DNA from: Humisphaera sp.
GTDB lineage: Bacteria > Planctomycetota > Phycisphaerae > Tepidisphaerales > Tepidisphaeraceae
Assembly (NCBI GenBank): GCA_025351525.1
Contig: JANXVV010000184.1
Coordinates: forward strand, 1-25,951
Length of the DNA: 25,951 nt
Reading direction: 5' to 3'
Part shown: positions 1-8,471 of the stretch, piece by piece
Numbering within the stretch: the first letter of the stretch is position 1
Layout of the letters: the number at the start of each line of letters is the position of its first letter
Program-made: the position numbers and the translations under genes
The notes under the pieces: generated by a model
What the model was told of the DNA's origin: nothing
Database searches by the model: none
The model's input: only the letters and a program-made list of their open reading frames with translations

Positions 1-4
1 CCCC

Positions 5-1006
5 ATGGATGATGCACGGCCGACGGTCTCCATCATCCTGGTGAACTACAACACGCGTGAAATGACGCTGCGATGTCTGCGCGCCTTATACGACGACATA
101 CGCGATCTGAACGTCGAGGTATGGGTCGTGGACAACGCCTCTACCGATAAAAGCATCGCCGCGATTCAAGAGGCATTTCCAGCGGTGAAGCTCATCGAAA
201 ACTCGATCAACAGGGGTTTCGGCGCGGCCAATAATCGGGCGATGCGGCAAGCGTCCGGTCAAACCTTTTTGCTTCTGAACACCGACGCATTCCTCCAGCC
301 CGGCGCACTCCCCGCGATGCTCGCCTATTTCGACGCATATCCGCACGTCGGCGTCGCCGGCCCGAAGTTGGTCAACGCCGATGGATCCCTGCAGCATTCG
401 TGTTTTCGATTTCCCACGCCGGCCCGCGCGGTGTTTGAAAATTCATGGATGTCGGCGCTCCTGCCGAATCATCCGGTAATCGGCGACTATCGACGATGGA
501 AACACGACACCGAGCGGGAAGTGGACTGGATCGTCGGCGCGTGTATGCTCATTCGTCGCGAGGTTTTCGAGAAAACCGGTGGGTTCGACGAGGCATTTTT
601 CATGTATGCCGAGGAGGCCGACTGGCAGAAGCGGATTCGCGACGCGGGCTGGCCGATCGGGTTCACGCCTGCCGCCGTCGTCACGCATCTGGGCGGGGCA
701 AGCGGTGCGGCTGAGAAGACGCGGATCAACCGGCATTTTTTTGAGAGCCTCGATTATTATCAGCGCAAGCATCATGGCACCTGCGGATTGATTGCCTTCC
801 GCGCCGCGATGGTTTGCGGTTGCGGGATGCGGGCGTTGCTCTGGATGGGCGCATGGGCGCTCCCGCGAAAGAGGGCTGTCGCCGTCGCGAAGATTCGGAT
901 GCATCTGTGGCTGGTTCGTCGACAGGCCACGCACTGGCGGTTACCCATTTCAGGTCGGCAAAATGAAGACGCCGCTTCGTCGATGACTCGCGATTCCAAA
1001 CCATGA
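5..1006 (+). CDS. Glycosyltransferase family 2 (rhamnosyltransferase-like)
   Basis: A 333-residue GT-A fold enzyme, expected to transfer a sugar from a nucleotide-sugar donor to a growing surface glycan at the cytoplasmic face of the membrane. The N-terminus (VSIILVNYNT, residues 8-17) is the classical GT2 start. VVDNAST follows at 41-47, and the metal-binding acidic motif is NTD at 92-94. The segment FDEAFFMYAEEADW at 194-207 resembles the catalytic-base region of WbbL-type rhamnosyltransferases. The last ~70 residues are basic and hydrophobic and may lie at the membrane. The start lies 5 bases into the window, so a longer N-terminus cannot be excluded, although the protein looks complete. 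Its stop overlaps the next start (ATGA), so it is the first visible gene of the polysaccharide operon. Family is confident; sugar specificity is not readable. Confidence 0.9.
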   Translation: MDDARPTVSIILVNYNTREMTLRCLRALYDDIRDLNVEVWVVDNASTDKSIAAIQEAFPAVKLIENSINRGFGAANNRAMRQASGQTFLLLNTDAFLQPGALPAMLAYFDAYPHVGVAGPKLVNADGSLQHSCFRFPTPARAVFENSWMSALLPNHPVIGDYRRWKHDTEREVDWIVGACMLIRREVFEKTGGFDEAFFMYAEEADWQKRIRDAGWPIGFTPAAVVTHLGGASGAAEKTRINRHFFESLDYYQRKHHGTCGLIAFRAAMVCGCGMRALLWMGAWALPRKRAVAVAKIRMHLWLVRRQATHWRLPISGRQNEDAASSMTRDSKP

Positions 1007-2346
1007 ATTCCCCACGGCCCATTCTGAACTACCACACTCCGCTGCGGGCGATCGCCGCCTCGCCGTCCGGAGCTTGGCTTCCTGCGGCCATGGGCGTTTG
1101 TTTGCTGCTGATCGTGAGTGGCGGCGCGTTCGGGCTGATGCAATCCACCGCTCTAGCCGGGGCGATTTATGCGATCGGATATTGCCTGTTGACCTGGAAT
1201 CGCCCGGCTCTCGCGATGGCGCTGATTGTGGCGAGCACCCCGTTTCAATACGACATTTCCGCAGGCGGGCCTTTGCGTTTTTCGCTTGCGGAAATCAACC
1301 TGGTACTGACCCTGCCGATGTGGTTGCTGGGTTCACGCGGCGGGCCGGGTCGGCAGCGCGCCTGGTTGCTGGGATGTTCGCTCGGGGGATATTTTGGCAT
1401 CGCAATTCTATCTTCACTACTGCATTGGCGCGGCAACACGGCACTGGCATCGATCCTCCAGATGTACCTCTATATGGTGGTGGCGGTCGGAATGTTTGCC
1501 GCACTCGGCAAGCGACCGGAAAACTACGTCGCCGGGCTGCTGGCGTTTCTGGCCGTCTGCATTCCCTTCGCGGGGCTGACGCTCGGCATGCGCAGCGGTC
1601 ATATGCTCGGCCTGCATAAAAACGGCATCGGATCGACGCTCGCGGCGGGAGTCGTCATCGGTGTGGAGCTCTGGTTTTCGCAGAGCTTCCGTTACTCCCG
1701 GCGATTCGTCGCCATCGCCACGCTGGCCTCGGTGGGGGGATTGATTCTGTCTCTCTCGCGGGGCTCTTGGCTCGCGGCGGCGACGGGCGTGGCCTTCATC
1801 CTCCTGCTCCGCCGTCAGTTTCGGCTGCTCATCAAAGTCGGTGTCGCGCTGGTTCCCGTCATCGCTCTCGCCTGGGCGATATTGCCGTCTGAATCCCGAG
1901 ATTACGCCCTCAATTTTGACAAAGATACCGGCGCAAGCATTTCCGCCCGATATGAGAATATCGAGTTCGCGCGCAAATATTTTCTGAGCAGTCCGATCCT
2001 CGGTGTCGGGGTGGGACTGCGCAAGGAATTCGACGCGACCAATATCCTGTGGGTCACACTCGCCGAGACGGGAGTGCTGGGGGCGGTGTTATTTTTAGCC
2101 GTACAGGTGTCGGTCGTGATGATGGTTTTTAAATTGCGGCGAGTGGTCGGGCCGGACGATCCTCGCTTTACTTTCGTCGTTCTCGCGGGGGGTTTGCTGA
2201 TCGGGCGGTTTGCCCATGGCATGTTCGATCACTATTGGAGCCGCGGCGCGATTCTCGTCGCCTGGGCCTCCGTGGGAATGCTCGTTCGGATCTACAGCGA
2301 AGCCTCCCCGCGCGCCCGTCAACGTCAGGGAGCCATTCAACGATGA
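1003..2346 (+). CDS. O-antigen ligase/polymerase-like membrane protein (Wzy_C family)
   Basis: A 447-residue polytopic membrane protein with about ten hydrophobic segments. Proteins of this family either polymerise repeat units (Wzy) or ligate glycan to a carrier (WaaL). The signature region contains LSLSRGSWLAA near residue 250, then a non-membrane stretch of roughly residues 295-345 holding SPILGVGVG and ending in the typical LWVTLAETGVLGAVLFL. This is the large periplasmic loop and following helix of the Wzy_C/O-antigen ligase domain. It starts within the stop of the upstream GT2 gene (ATGA) and ends the same way on the next GT4 gene, implying translational coupling. Family assignment is firm. 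Polymerase versus ligase cannot be decided from sequence alone. Confidence 0.88.
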   Translation: MNSPRPILNYHTPLRAIAASPSGAWLPAAMGVCLLLIVSGGAFGLMQSTALAGAIYAIGYCLLTWNRPALAMALIVASTPFQYDISAGGPLRFSLAEINLVLTLPMWLLGSRGGPGRQRAWLLGCSLGGYFGIAILSSLLHWRGNTALASILQMYLYMVVAVGMFAALGKRPENYVAGLLAFLAVCIPFAGLTLGMRSGHMLGLHKNGIGSTLAAGVVIGVELWFSQSFRYSRRFVAIATLASVGGLILSLSRGSWLAAATGVAFILLLRRQFRLLIKVGVALVPVIALAWAILPSESRDYALNFDKDTGASISARYENIEFARKYFLSSPILGVGVGLRKEFDATNILWVTLAETGVLGAVLFLAVQVSVVMMVFKLRRVVGPDDPRFTFVVLAGGLLIGRFAHGMFDHYWSRGAILVAWASVGMLVRIYSEASPRARQRQGAIQR

Positions 2347-3485
2347 ACGCGGCGCTCTGTTTTCCCGGCTGTCATCGGCGCGGCGGCGTGGAACGCATCG
2401 TGTTCGAGTGCGCTCGCTTTCTCTCCACGCGCGGGCACTCCGTCGACGTTTTCGCGAATGAATGGGAGATCGATCCGACCTGCCGCATCAACTATCGCCG
2501 GGTGCCCATCCGAAAATACCCCGGTTTTCTCAGCGGTAAATCGTTCTTTGCAAATGCTTCCGCGATGATCGACCCGTCGAAATACGACGTTCTCAACACG
2601 CACGGCTGCATCTGCCCGTTCGGCGGAGTGCAGTGGGTTCACAGTGTGCATCTGGCATGGTTGGAGCGGGGGAAAAGGTTACAGAGCAAATTTTCCCCGG
2701 CATATTGGAAGCGTCGATTCAATCCGCTGCATCCCGTGCTGCTGAAACTTGAAGCACGGCATTTTCGCCTGCGGCAATATCGACAGTTGACGGCCACCAC
2801 CCCGCAGGTGCGGGACGATTTGCAGCGACTCTATGGCGTGCCGGAAAAAGACGTCGTCATCGTCCCCAATGGGTTTTCCCCGACGGAATTCAATCCGCAA
2901 CGCGCTGCTGCCCGGCGGGCGGAAATGCGCCGGCAACTCGGGCTGGAAGAGGATCGCGTCGCACTGCTGTTCGTCGCCAATGAACTCGAACGCAAGGGCT
3001 TCCGCACGCTGCTCGCGGCGGTCGCGGCGATGGGGGATCGACGCGTGCGCATCGTCGTCGTCGGTCGCCCGCCCGCCAAGACCGTGATGAAAATCGCATC
3101 CTCCTTTGGGTTGACCGATCAGGTGATCCCCTGCGGTTTGTCTTCCGACGTCGCTTCCTACCACGCGGCTTGCGACCTCTTCGTGCTGCCCACCCAATAC
3201 GAAGCCTTCTGCCTGGCGATCCTCGAATCGCTCGGCAGCGGATTGCCGGTGGTCACCACAAATGTCCCCGGTGCGCGCGATGCCATTCAGCCGGGTTTGA
3301 ACGGTCAGTTGATCGACGATCCGTTGAACGGAGAAGAACTGGCGGCGGCGTTGAAACCGTTGCTGGATGATGATCGCCGGGCAGTACTGGCGGCACGGGC
3401 GACGGAGAGTGTCGTCGCCTACCAGTGGCCGCAGGTATTGCTGCGATATGAAGCGGTTCTCCTGCAAAATCGGCAGCGTTCATGA
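2343..3485 (+). CDS. Glycosyltransferase family 4 (GT-B fold)
   Basis: A 380-residue retaining GT4 glycosyltransferase with two Rossmann-like domains. The N-terminal acceptor domain carries GGVERIVFECARFLSTRGH, the glycine-rich loop usual in this family. The C-terminal donor domain contains VVIVPNGFSPTEFNP, then LLFVANELERKGF, then the E-x7-E motif EAFCLAILE followed by GSGLPVVTTNVPGARDAI. An in-frame start exists 108 bases upstream (2235), but that would translate through the end of the upstream gene. The start at 2343 overlaps the previous stop as ATGA, matches the operon pattern and places the protein start directly before the first beta strand. Donor sugar is unknown. Confidence 0.9.
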   Translation: MNAALCFPGCHRRGGVERIVFECARFLSTRGHSVDVFANEWEIDPTCRINYRRVPIRKYPGFLSGKSFFANASAMIDPSKYDVLNTHGCICPFGGVQWVHSVHLAWLERGKRLQSKFSPAYWKRRFNPLHPVLLKLEARHFRLRQYRQLTATTPQVRDDLQRLYGVPEKDVVIVPNGFSPTEFNPQRAAARRAEMRRQLGLEEDRVALLFVANELERKGFRTLLAAVAAMGDRRVRIVVVGRPPAKTVMKIASSFGLTDQVIPCGLSSDVASYHAACDLFVLPTQYEAFCLAILESLGSGLPVVTTNVPGARDAIQPGLNGQLIDDPLNGEELAAALKPLLDDDRRAVLAARATESVVAYQWPQVLLRYEAVLLQNRQRS

Positions 3486-4630
3486 ATCCCATCGTCGATC
3501 GATCCAACCTCAAGGTGCTGCTGCTGACCGATTCCGATGGTTTCGCCGGCACCGAACGGCATATTCTCGATCTGGCCAAAGGGCTGCGTGCGCAGGGCGT
3601 GAATATCGCGGTCGCCTGCCCCGAACCTTCCCTGTTGAGCGAGGGTTTAAAGCGAGAAGGATTGCCGCATGTGGTGATGCAGAAGGGCGGCCCTTACGAC
3701 CGCGCGGCTATTCATAGGCTGCGCGATCTTCTCGCCTCCGGAAAATTCGACATCCTCCATTCCCATAACGGTCGCACCGCGTTGATTGCAGCCTTGGCCG
3801 TGAGGTCGGCAAGGCGCGGCTTTCTGGTGACGACCCAGCATTTCATATCGCCGAATCACACAAGCCACCGGGGTTTCAAAAAGATCGTGTCCGGCGCGAT
3901 TCATCGTTGGATCGATCGACATACGCACGCGCAGGTGGCGATTTCCCAATCAGTCCGACAAGCGATGTTGGCCAGAAACAGAGCGCATGGGTCGCGCATC
4001 CATCTGGTTCCGAACGGTCTCGTCGATCCATCGCTCGAAAGTTTGCGAAACGCGGCTGAGATTCGAGAGGAACTCGGCCTTCATTCATCCGCCCTGTTGC
4101 TCGTTTGTGCGGCCCGCCTGGAAGCCGAGAAAAATATCGGGGATCTTGTTGAAGCGATGATGATAGTGTCTCCGATGATTCCCGCCGTGGTGTGCGTCAT
4201 TATCGGGGAAGGTTCGCAGCGTACGGCGTTGGAAAATCTCGTGCGCGAACGACGGTTGCAGGAGGTCGTGAAGCTCCCCGGTTTCCGGGCCAATGCGCTG
4301 TCGATCATCCATGCCGCTGACGTATTCGTGCTGCCCAGCACTCAGGAACCATTTGGCTTGGTGTTACTGGAAGCAATGGCCCTCGGCAAACCGGTGGTCG
4401 CCGTCCGCGCCGGCGGGCCGGTGGAGATCGTAGTCGAAAATGAAACCGGTCTGCTGGTTCCGCCTTCGCAGCCGCAGGCACTGGCGGAGGCTTTAATTCG
4501 ACTCCTTAGAGACACCACCGAGCGCGAATCGATGGGCAAAAAAGGCCGGGAGCGATTTGAATCGCACTACACCGAATCGCGAATGGCTCGGGAGATGATT
4601 GAAGTGTATTCTTCACTCCGCTCATCGTGA
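3482..4630 (+). CDS. Glycosyltransferase family 4 (GT-B fold)
   Basis: A 382-residue GT4 enzyme. The N-terminal domain has VLLLTDSDGFAGTERHILDLAKGL. The middle contains the donor-domain entry HLVPNGLVDPS and CAARLEAEKNIGDLVEA. The catalytic E-x7-E motif is EPFGLVLLE, followed by AMALGKPVVAVRAGGPVEIV, the nucleotide-sugar binding loop. Start and stop context: ATGA overlap with the preceding GT4, then a 34-base gap to the next gene's ATG, the only non-overlapping junction in the operon. It probably adds one residue of the surface glycan; which sugar cannot be read. Confidence 0.9.
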   Translation: MNPIVDRSNLKVLLLTDSDGFAGTERHILDLAKGLRAQGVNIAVACPEPSLLSEGLKREGLPHVVMQKGGPYDRAAIHRLRDLLASGKFDILHSHNGRTALIAALAVRSARRGFLVTTQHFISPNHTSHRGFKKIVSGAIHRWIDRHTHAQVAISQSVRQAMLARNRAHGSRIHLVPNGLVDPSLESLRNAAEIREELGLHSSALLLVCAARLEAEKNIGDLVEAMMIVSPMIPAVVCVIIGEGSQRTALENLVRERRLQEVVKLPGFRANALSIIHAADVFVLPSTQEPFGLVLLEAMALGKPVVAVRAGGPVEIVVENETGLLVPPSQPQALAEALIRLLRDTTERESMGKKGRERFESHYTESRMAREMIEVYSSLRSS

Positions 4631-4664
4631 GGTTTGAAAATAGGTCGGCTTGATCAATACACCC

Positions 4665-5807
4665 ATGCGCATTTTGCTGATCTCCCATACCTGTCAGTCG
4701 GCCACGGAAGGGCAACCCAAAGCCGAGTGCCTTGCGCGCGTACCCGGCGTCGATCTGTGCGTACTGACGCCGGATCGCTGGAAGCACTACGGCCACTGGC
4801 GAAGCGCGGAAAACCCCATTGCGCCGGGCTATAGGTTTGAGGTCGGGAAAATATCGCTTCCCTGGGTCGGACCCGCGCAATGCTATCTGCATTATTATCC
4901 GAAGCTGCGGGAACTGCTCGAATCGTTTCGACCCCAGATCATCGATCTGTGGGAAGAGCCCTGGGGCCTGGTCAGCGCGCAAGCCTGCCGGTTGCGCAAT
5001 CGCATTCTTCCAAACGCGAAAGTGATTTCCGAGACCGAGCAAAACATTCACAAGCGATTGCCGTTTCCATTCGAGCGATTCAGAAGGTACACGCTGCGTC
5101 ATGCCGACTTCGCGGTGGCGCGGAGTGACGGTGCGTTGGCGGTGTTGCGGGAGACGGGATATCAGGGGCCGGCGGGCGTGGTGTCGAACGGAGTGGATGC
5201 CGAGTTGTTCAAGCCGTTGGATCGGAAGCGATGTCGAAGGGAGCTTGACGTTTCCGGTTTTGTCGTGGGATACGTGGGTCGATTGGTGGAGGAAAAAGGA
5301 CTCGCGGATCTGGTCGAAGCCGTGGCGCGATGTCCGGTGTCCGCCAATGTTTTGCTGGTCGGCGACGGCCCGATGGCAGGCCGATTGTTGCACCAGGCCA
5401 AAGCGCTCGGATTGGCGGAGCGAATCCGAATTTTACCCGCGCGCCCGCTGCAAGAATTGCCGGCGGTGATGAATGCGATGGATGTTCTCGTGCTGCCCTC
5501 GCGCACCACGGCTCGGTGGAAGGAGCAATTCGGGCGGGTGCTGATCGAGGCCAACGCCTGCGAAACTCCGGTGATCGGTTCCGATTCGGGGGCCATCGCG
5601 GATGTTGTCGGCGAAGGGGGCTTGATTTTCCGTGAGCGCGACGCCGCTTCATTGGCCGCGACCATTCGCAGACTTCTCGACGATCCAGCCCTCGCCCGCA
5701 CCCTGGGGATGCAGGGCCGCCGGCAAGTGCTGGCGAAGTATACCTGGCAGCGTGTGGCCGAGCAGATGCACGCCATCTATCAAACTGTGATCGGGCGTGA
5801 AGCATGA
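4665..5807 (+). CDS. Glycosyltransferase family 4 (GT-B fold)
   Basis: A 380-residue GT4 glycosyltransferase. The chosen ATG at 4665 begins MRILLISHT, the expected first beta strand. An in-frame TTG at 4650 has a closer purine-rich upstream stretch (AGG at 4642) and would add five residues, so the exact start is uncertain. Motifs: VVSNGVDAELFKP, VGYVGRLVEEKGLADLVEAV, LVGDGPM, VLVLPSRTT and E-x7-E as EQFGRVLIE, then CETPVIGSDSGAIADVVG. The insertion RTTARWK just before the E-x7-E motif is shared by some members acting on lipid-linked or small acceptors, but I draw no substrate from it. It ends in an ATGA overlap with the next gene. Confidence 0.88.
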   Translation: MRILLISHTCQSATEGQPKAECLARVPGVDLCVLTPDRWKHYGHWRSAENPIAPGYRFEVGKISLPWVGPAQCYLHYYPKLRELLESFRPQIIDLWEEPWGLVSAQACRLRNRILPNAKVISETEQNIHKRLPFPFERFRRYTLRHADFAVARSDGALAVLRETGYQGPAGVVSNGVDAELFKPLDRKRCRRELDVSGFVVGYVGRLVEEKGLADLVEAVARCPVSANVLLVGDGPMAGRLLHQAKALGLAERIRILPARPLQELPAVMNAMDVLVLPSRTTARWKEQFGRVLIEANACETPVIGSDSGAIADVVGEGGLIFRERDAASLAATIRRLLDDPALARTLGMQGRRQVLAKYTWQRVAEQMHAIYQTVIGREA

Positions 5808-7015
5808 GAACTTCCACCCCCGCGACATTGAGGAAGCGGATCGTCTATCTCGATCACACCGCCGCGCTCGGCGGCGGGGAAATCGCGCTTTTGAATTTGG
5901 TGGCGCATCTGGACACGTCTCGATTCGAGCCGATCGTCATCCTTTTTTCCGAAGGTCCGTTGCGGGAACGTTTGGAGCGACTTGGGATTGCCACGGTGAT
6001 CCTTCCGCTCGACACGAGCGTGACCGGGGTTGCGAAAGACAGCTTGGGTTTGGCAACGTTATTGCGTCTCGGCGACGCATGGAAAATGCTGCGATTCATC
6101 GCGCGCCTCAGCCGTCTGCTGAAAATGATGCGGGCCGATCTGGTTCATACCAATTCGCTGAAGTCGGACATTCTTGGTGCGGCCGCCGCGAAGTGGGCGA
6201 GGATTCCACTGCTATGCCATGTCCGCGATCGCATCGCCGATGATTATTTGCCGAAGCGCGTCGCGCAACTGTTCCGAATTTTCTGCTGGATCGTGCCCGA
6301 TGTTGTCGTCGCCAACTCTGCCGCCACGCTTTCGACGCTGCGTTTGTCGAGACGGCAGAAGTGTCGGGTGGTGCATGATGGGACGCCGCTCGTCAATGTT
6401 TCATCGCGCGATGTCACGGACGAGACTCAGCCCACGCGAATCATTCTGGTCGGGCGAATCTGCCGTTGGAAAGGTCAGCACGTTTTTCTTCAAGCTGCCG
6501 CGATTGTGCATCGAAGCTTTCCGCAGGCTCATTTTCAGATCGTCGGATCCGCACTTTTCGGCGAGGAAGATTATGAAAAAGAATTGCACGCGTTGGTCCG
6601 GGAATTGAAACTTTCAGACGTAGTCGAGTTCACCGGCTTCCGCAACGATGTGATGGACGTCATCGGCCACTCCGATATTCTGGTTCACGCGTCAATCACC
6701 GGTGAACCCTTCGGGCAGGTGTTGATCGAAGGGATGGCCGCCGGCAAACCGGTGGTGGCGACCAGAGGCGGCGGCGTCCCGGAGATTGTATTGGACGGCG
6801 TTACGGGGCTACTGGTGCCGATGGGAGAGATGGCGGCCATGGCGAAAGCGATGAGCAGGTTGCTTGCAAATTCGCTGGAGGCTCGGCGAATGGGAGAAGC
6901 TGGACGGCAGAGGGTGTTCGAGCATTTTCAGATTGCGCACACCGTTGAAAAAGTGCAGGCGGTCTATACCGAATTATTGAGCCGTCTCGCTTGCGAGGCG
7001 CGTCTCTTGGGATAA
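5804..7015 (+). CDS. Glycosyltransferase family 4 (GT-B fold), 3' end formed by a REP hairpin
   Basis: A 403-residue GT4 enzyme and the last gene of the polysaccharide operon. The N-terminus has YLDHTAALGGGEIALLNL. The donor domain contains ILVGRICRWKGQ and the E-x7-E motif EPFGQVLIE, then GMAAGKPVVATRGGGVPEIV. The C-terminal helix ends near VYTELL. The remaining residues (SRLACEARLLG) and the TAA stop are encoded by the left arm and loop of a 37-bp inverted repeat that spans 6969-7057. This suggests the original C-terminus was replaced or extended by a repeat insertion (inference). The GT fold itself is complete, so the enzyme is probably functional. The hairpin also lies between this gene and a convergent neighbour and may act as a bidirectional terminator. 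Confidence 0.9.
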   Translation: MRTSTPATLRKRIVYLDHTAALGGGEIALLNLVAHLDTSRFEPIVILFSEGPLRERLERLGIATVILPLDTSVTGVAKDSLGLATLLRLGDAWKMLRFIARLSRLLKMMRADLVHTNSLKSDILGAAAAKWARIPLLCHVRDRIADDYLPKRVAQLFRIFCWIVPDVVVANSAATLSTLRLSRRQKCRVVHDGTPLVNVSSRDVTDETQPTRIILVGRICRWKGQHVFLQAAAIVHRSFPQAHFQIVGSALFGEEDYEKELHALVRELKLSDVVEFTGFRNDVMDVIGHSDILVHASITGEPFGQVLIEGMAAGKPVVATRGGGVPEIVLDGVTGLLVPMGEMAAMAKAMSRLLANSLEARRMGEAGRQRVFEHFQIAHTVEKVQAVYTELLSRLACEARLLG

Positions 7016-7057
7016 CAAGAAGACGCGCCTCGCAAGCGAGACGGCTCAATAATTCGG
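6969..7057. repeat. REPIN-like hairpin, family A (TTGAGCCGTC head), 37-bp arms
   Basis: Arms 6969-7005 and 7021-7057 are perfect inverse complements over 37 bp. After one bulged base, CTTG (7006-7009) pairs with CAAG (7016-7019), leaving the loop GGATAA. Each arm itself contains the smaller palindrome TCTCGC-TT-GCGAGG. The same arm recurs at 19977-20008 and 20130-20161, so this is a dispersed family. The TAA in the loop is the stop codon of the upstream glycosyltransferase gene. Confidence 0.9.
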
Positions 7058-7069
7058 AAAATCAGCTGC

Positions 7070-8047
7070 CTATCTCGCGAAACCGAGGCTGAACCGCACG
7101 AACGGCGCATCGTCCAACCGGGCGATCCGGTGTAAATCACGCGCATCAAATCCCTGATCGAAAGACCGCCCGAGCGCATACCCGCCCGCCAATTCCAATC
7201 GCAACCCGCCCGCTTTGTAAGTTACGCCGACCTCGGCCCGTTGTTCCCGAAAGAAAAAACGCCGATCGCCGGGGATGTCATGCGTACGGAACACATCGCG
7301 ACGCTGGTTATACGCGGTGAACAGCTCGATGTGATTGGCCACCTCCCAACCGGCGCGTCCCTTGAAGCTGTCGGGGATGTTCCAGTCCACGTCGACCTTG
7401 ATATGCGGAGCCGGAGTCCAGAGGATGGAACTGACCGGAAACCCGACGACGTAGGCCAGATTTTCGTTGTATCGGCTGCTATAGGCGAACGCCGGCAAAG
7501 GCACATCCGGCAGGAACGACCGGTTGCCGTTGTAGTCGATCAGAAAGAGGACATCCGTCCCCTTTTTCAGATTGTACCCGTACATGAAACTTCCCTTGGC
7601 ATATACGCCGCGGCCATCGGTGAAGTCGGCATCACCCGCATATCCCCCGGCGGCGGTGAAGGCGACAAAGCCGTTCTCACTCACCTTGGAAATGGGTGAA
7701 CCGACGCCGAGCGAAGCATCCAGCAACTGACGCGGAAGACGCGGGCCAGTGGGCAGGGCGTGATTCTGCTGGAGATTGAGGTAGGTCACATCGTACCCGA
7801 GCGTGGGATTCAGATCGTAGCCCAAATCGAACCGCAACCGGCCGGACGATTCGCTCTCGAATAATTTCAGACGGCCCGCATCCGACCCGAGTCTGGCGGT
7901 GGGGAAGGCCAAACCATCGGCCCTGCCCTCGAACGTCTTCCCCTTTTCCCAGGGGGATAGGAGAATGCTTTCGTCTGTCTGGGCCAAAGCCGAGATTGAA
8001 AACGCGACCGTCAAAAACATGGCAACGCTGAATTTACGCATGGTCAT
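7070..8047 (-). CDS. Secreted protein, predicted outer-membrane beta-barrel (DUF6268-like)
   Basis: A 325-residue protein. The start at 8047 gives MTMRKFSVAMFLTVAFSISALAQ, a Sec signal peptide with a likely cut after ALAQ. It has a good ribosome site (AAAGGA, 8 bases upstream). A longer in-frame start at 8107 would place 20 extra residues before the signal and is rejected. The mature part is rich in alternating polar/hydrophobic and aromatic stretches such as RLRFDLGYDL, GVYAKGSFMYGYNL and LRLELAGGYALGRSFD, ending in FVRFSLGFAR, a beta-barrel-like C-terminus. No enzyme motif was seen. The overall look fits planctomycete outer-membrane barrel families such as DUF6268, recalled rather than searched. 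It converges on the polysaccharide operon with a REP hairpin between them. Confidence 0.7.
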   Translation of the reverse strand: MTMRKFSVAMFLTVAFSISALAQTDESILLSPWEKGKTFEGRADGLAFPTARLGSDAGRLKLFESESSGRLRFDLGYDLNPTLGYDVTYLNLQQNHALPTGPRLPRQLLDASLGVGSPISKVSENGFVAFTAAGGYAGDADFTDGRGVYAKGSFMYGYNLKKGTDVLFLIDYNGNRSFLPDVPLPAFAYSSRYNENLAYVVGFPVSSILWTPAPHIKVDVDWNIPDSFKGRAGWEVANHIELFTAYNQRRDVFRTHDIPGDRRFFFREQRAEVGVTYKAGGLRLELAGGYALGRSFDQGFDARDLHRIARLDDAPFVRFSLGFAR

Positions 8048-8471
8048 TCTGAGAATCCTTTCAAAATCGGTTTCAATCACGGCTGACACCCTACCGGATG
8101 CACGCACGGTTCCGCCACTGCCAATCTAGCGCGAACCGGAAAGGTTGCAAGCACTCCTAAAACAGGTCGGGATCGGAGATGAAAGCGACGACATGGATTC
8201 CGCACCAAGCGCCGGTCCCCCCGCCCGATGAACTCATGGGGGGAGGGTGAGGGGTTTTTGTCTGTGGTGGAAACCAGATGCGATATCTCGATGCGGCGGA
8301 AGAAAAGGCAAGACCCCTCACCCTAACCCTCCCCCCGGAGTACCGGGGGGAGGGGACCGGAAATTAAAGATGCGGTGGCCTTGGAATCACCGCTAATCGC
8401 CTACACTTTTATTTGACCGGTCATTAGAACATTCCTTCCATACGGTAGTATTTGCTTTGAACGCGTTCACC
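8048..8471. other. Divergent intergenic region with promoters and a repeat
   Basis: 424 bases with no convincing gene between two divergent secreted-protein genes. It holds a long G/C-rich inverted repeat (8212-8360, listed separately). Upstream of the DUF1549 gene is a perfect 10-bp dyad TGACCGGTCA at 8414-8423, about 50 bases before the ATG; this could be an operator or part of a promoter. For the beta-barrel gene a weak minus-strand promoter candidate is TTGCAA (8145-8150) and TAGATT (8123-8128) with a 16-base spacer. Both regulatory readings are low confidence. Confidence 0.4.
8212..8360. repeat. Imperfect G/C-rich inverted repeat
   Basis: The left arm begins CCGGTCCCC at 8212 and contains GGGGGGAGGGTGAGGGG ending near 8254. 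The right arm begins near 8311 with ACCCCTCACCC and ends GGGGACCGG at 8360. The arms are inverse complements with small differences, separated by about 55 bases. Each arm also carries an internal palindrome (CCCCCC...GGGGGG). The minus strand of the right arm has four G-runs separated by 1-3 bases. It resembles a REPIN-like dispersed element, but no second copy is seen in this window. Confidence 0.65.

Noticed and set aside
2679..3467. 262-residue minus-strand open frame
   Set aside because: Opposite a complete GT4 gene with its E-x7-E motif; no signal of its own.
4506..5393. 295-residue minus-strand open frame
   Set aside because: Antisense to two clear GT4 genes; no domain, so a codon-bias artefact.
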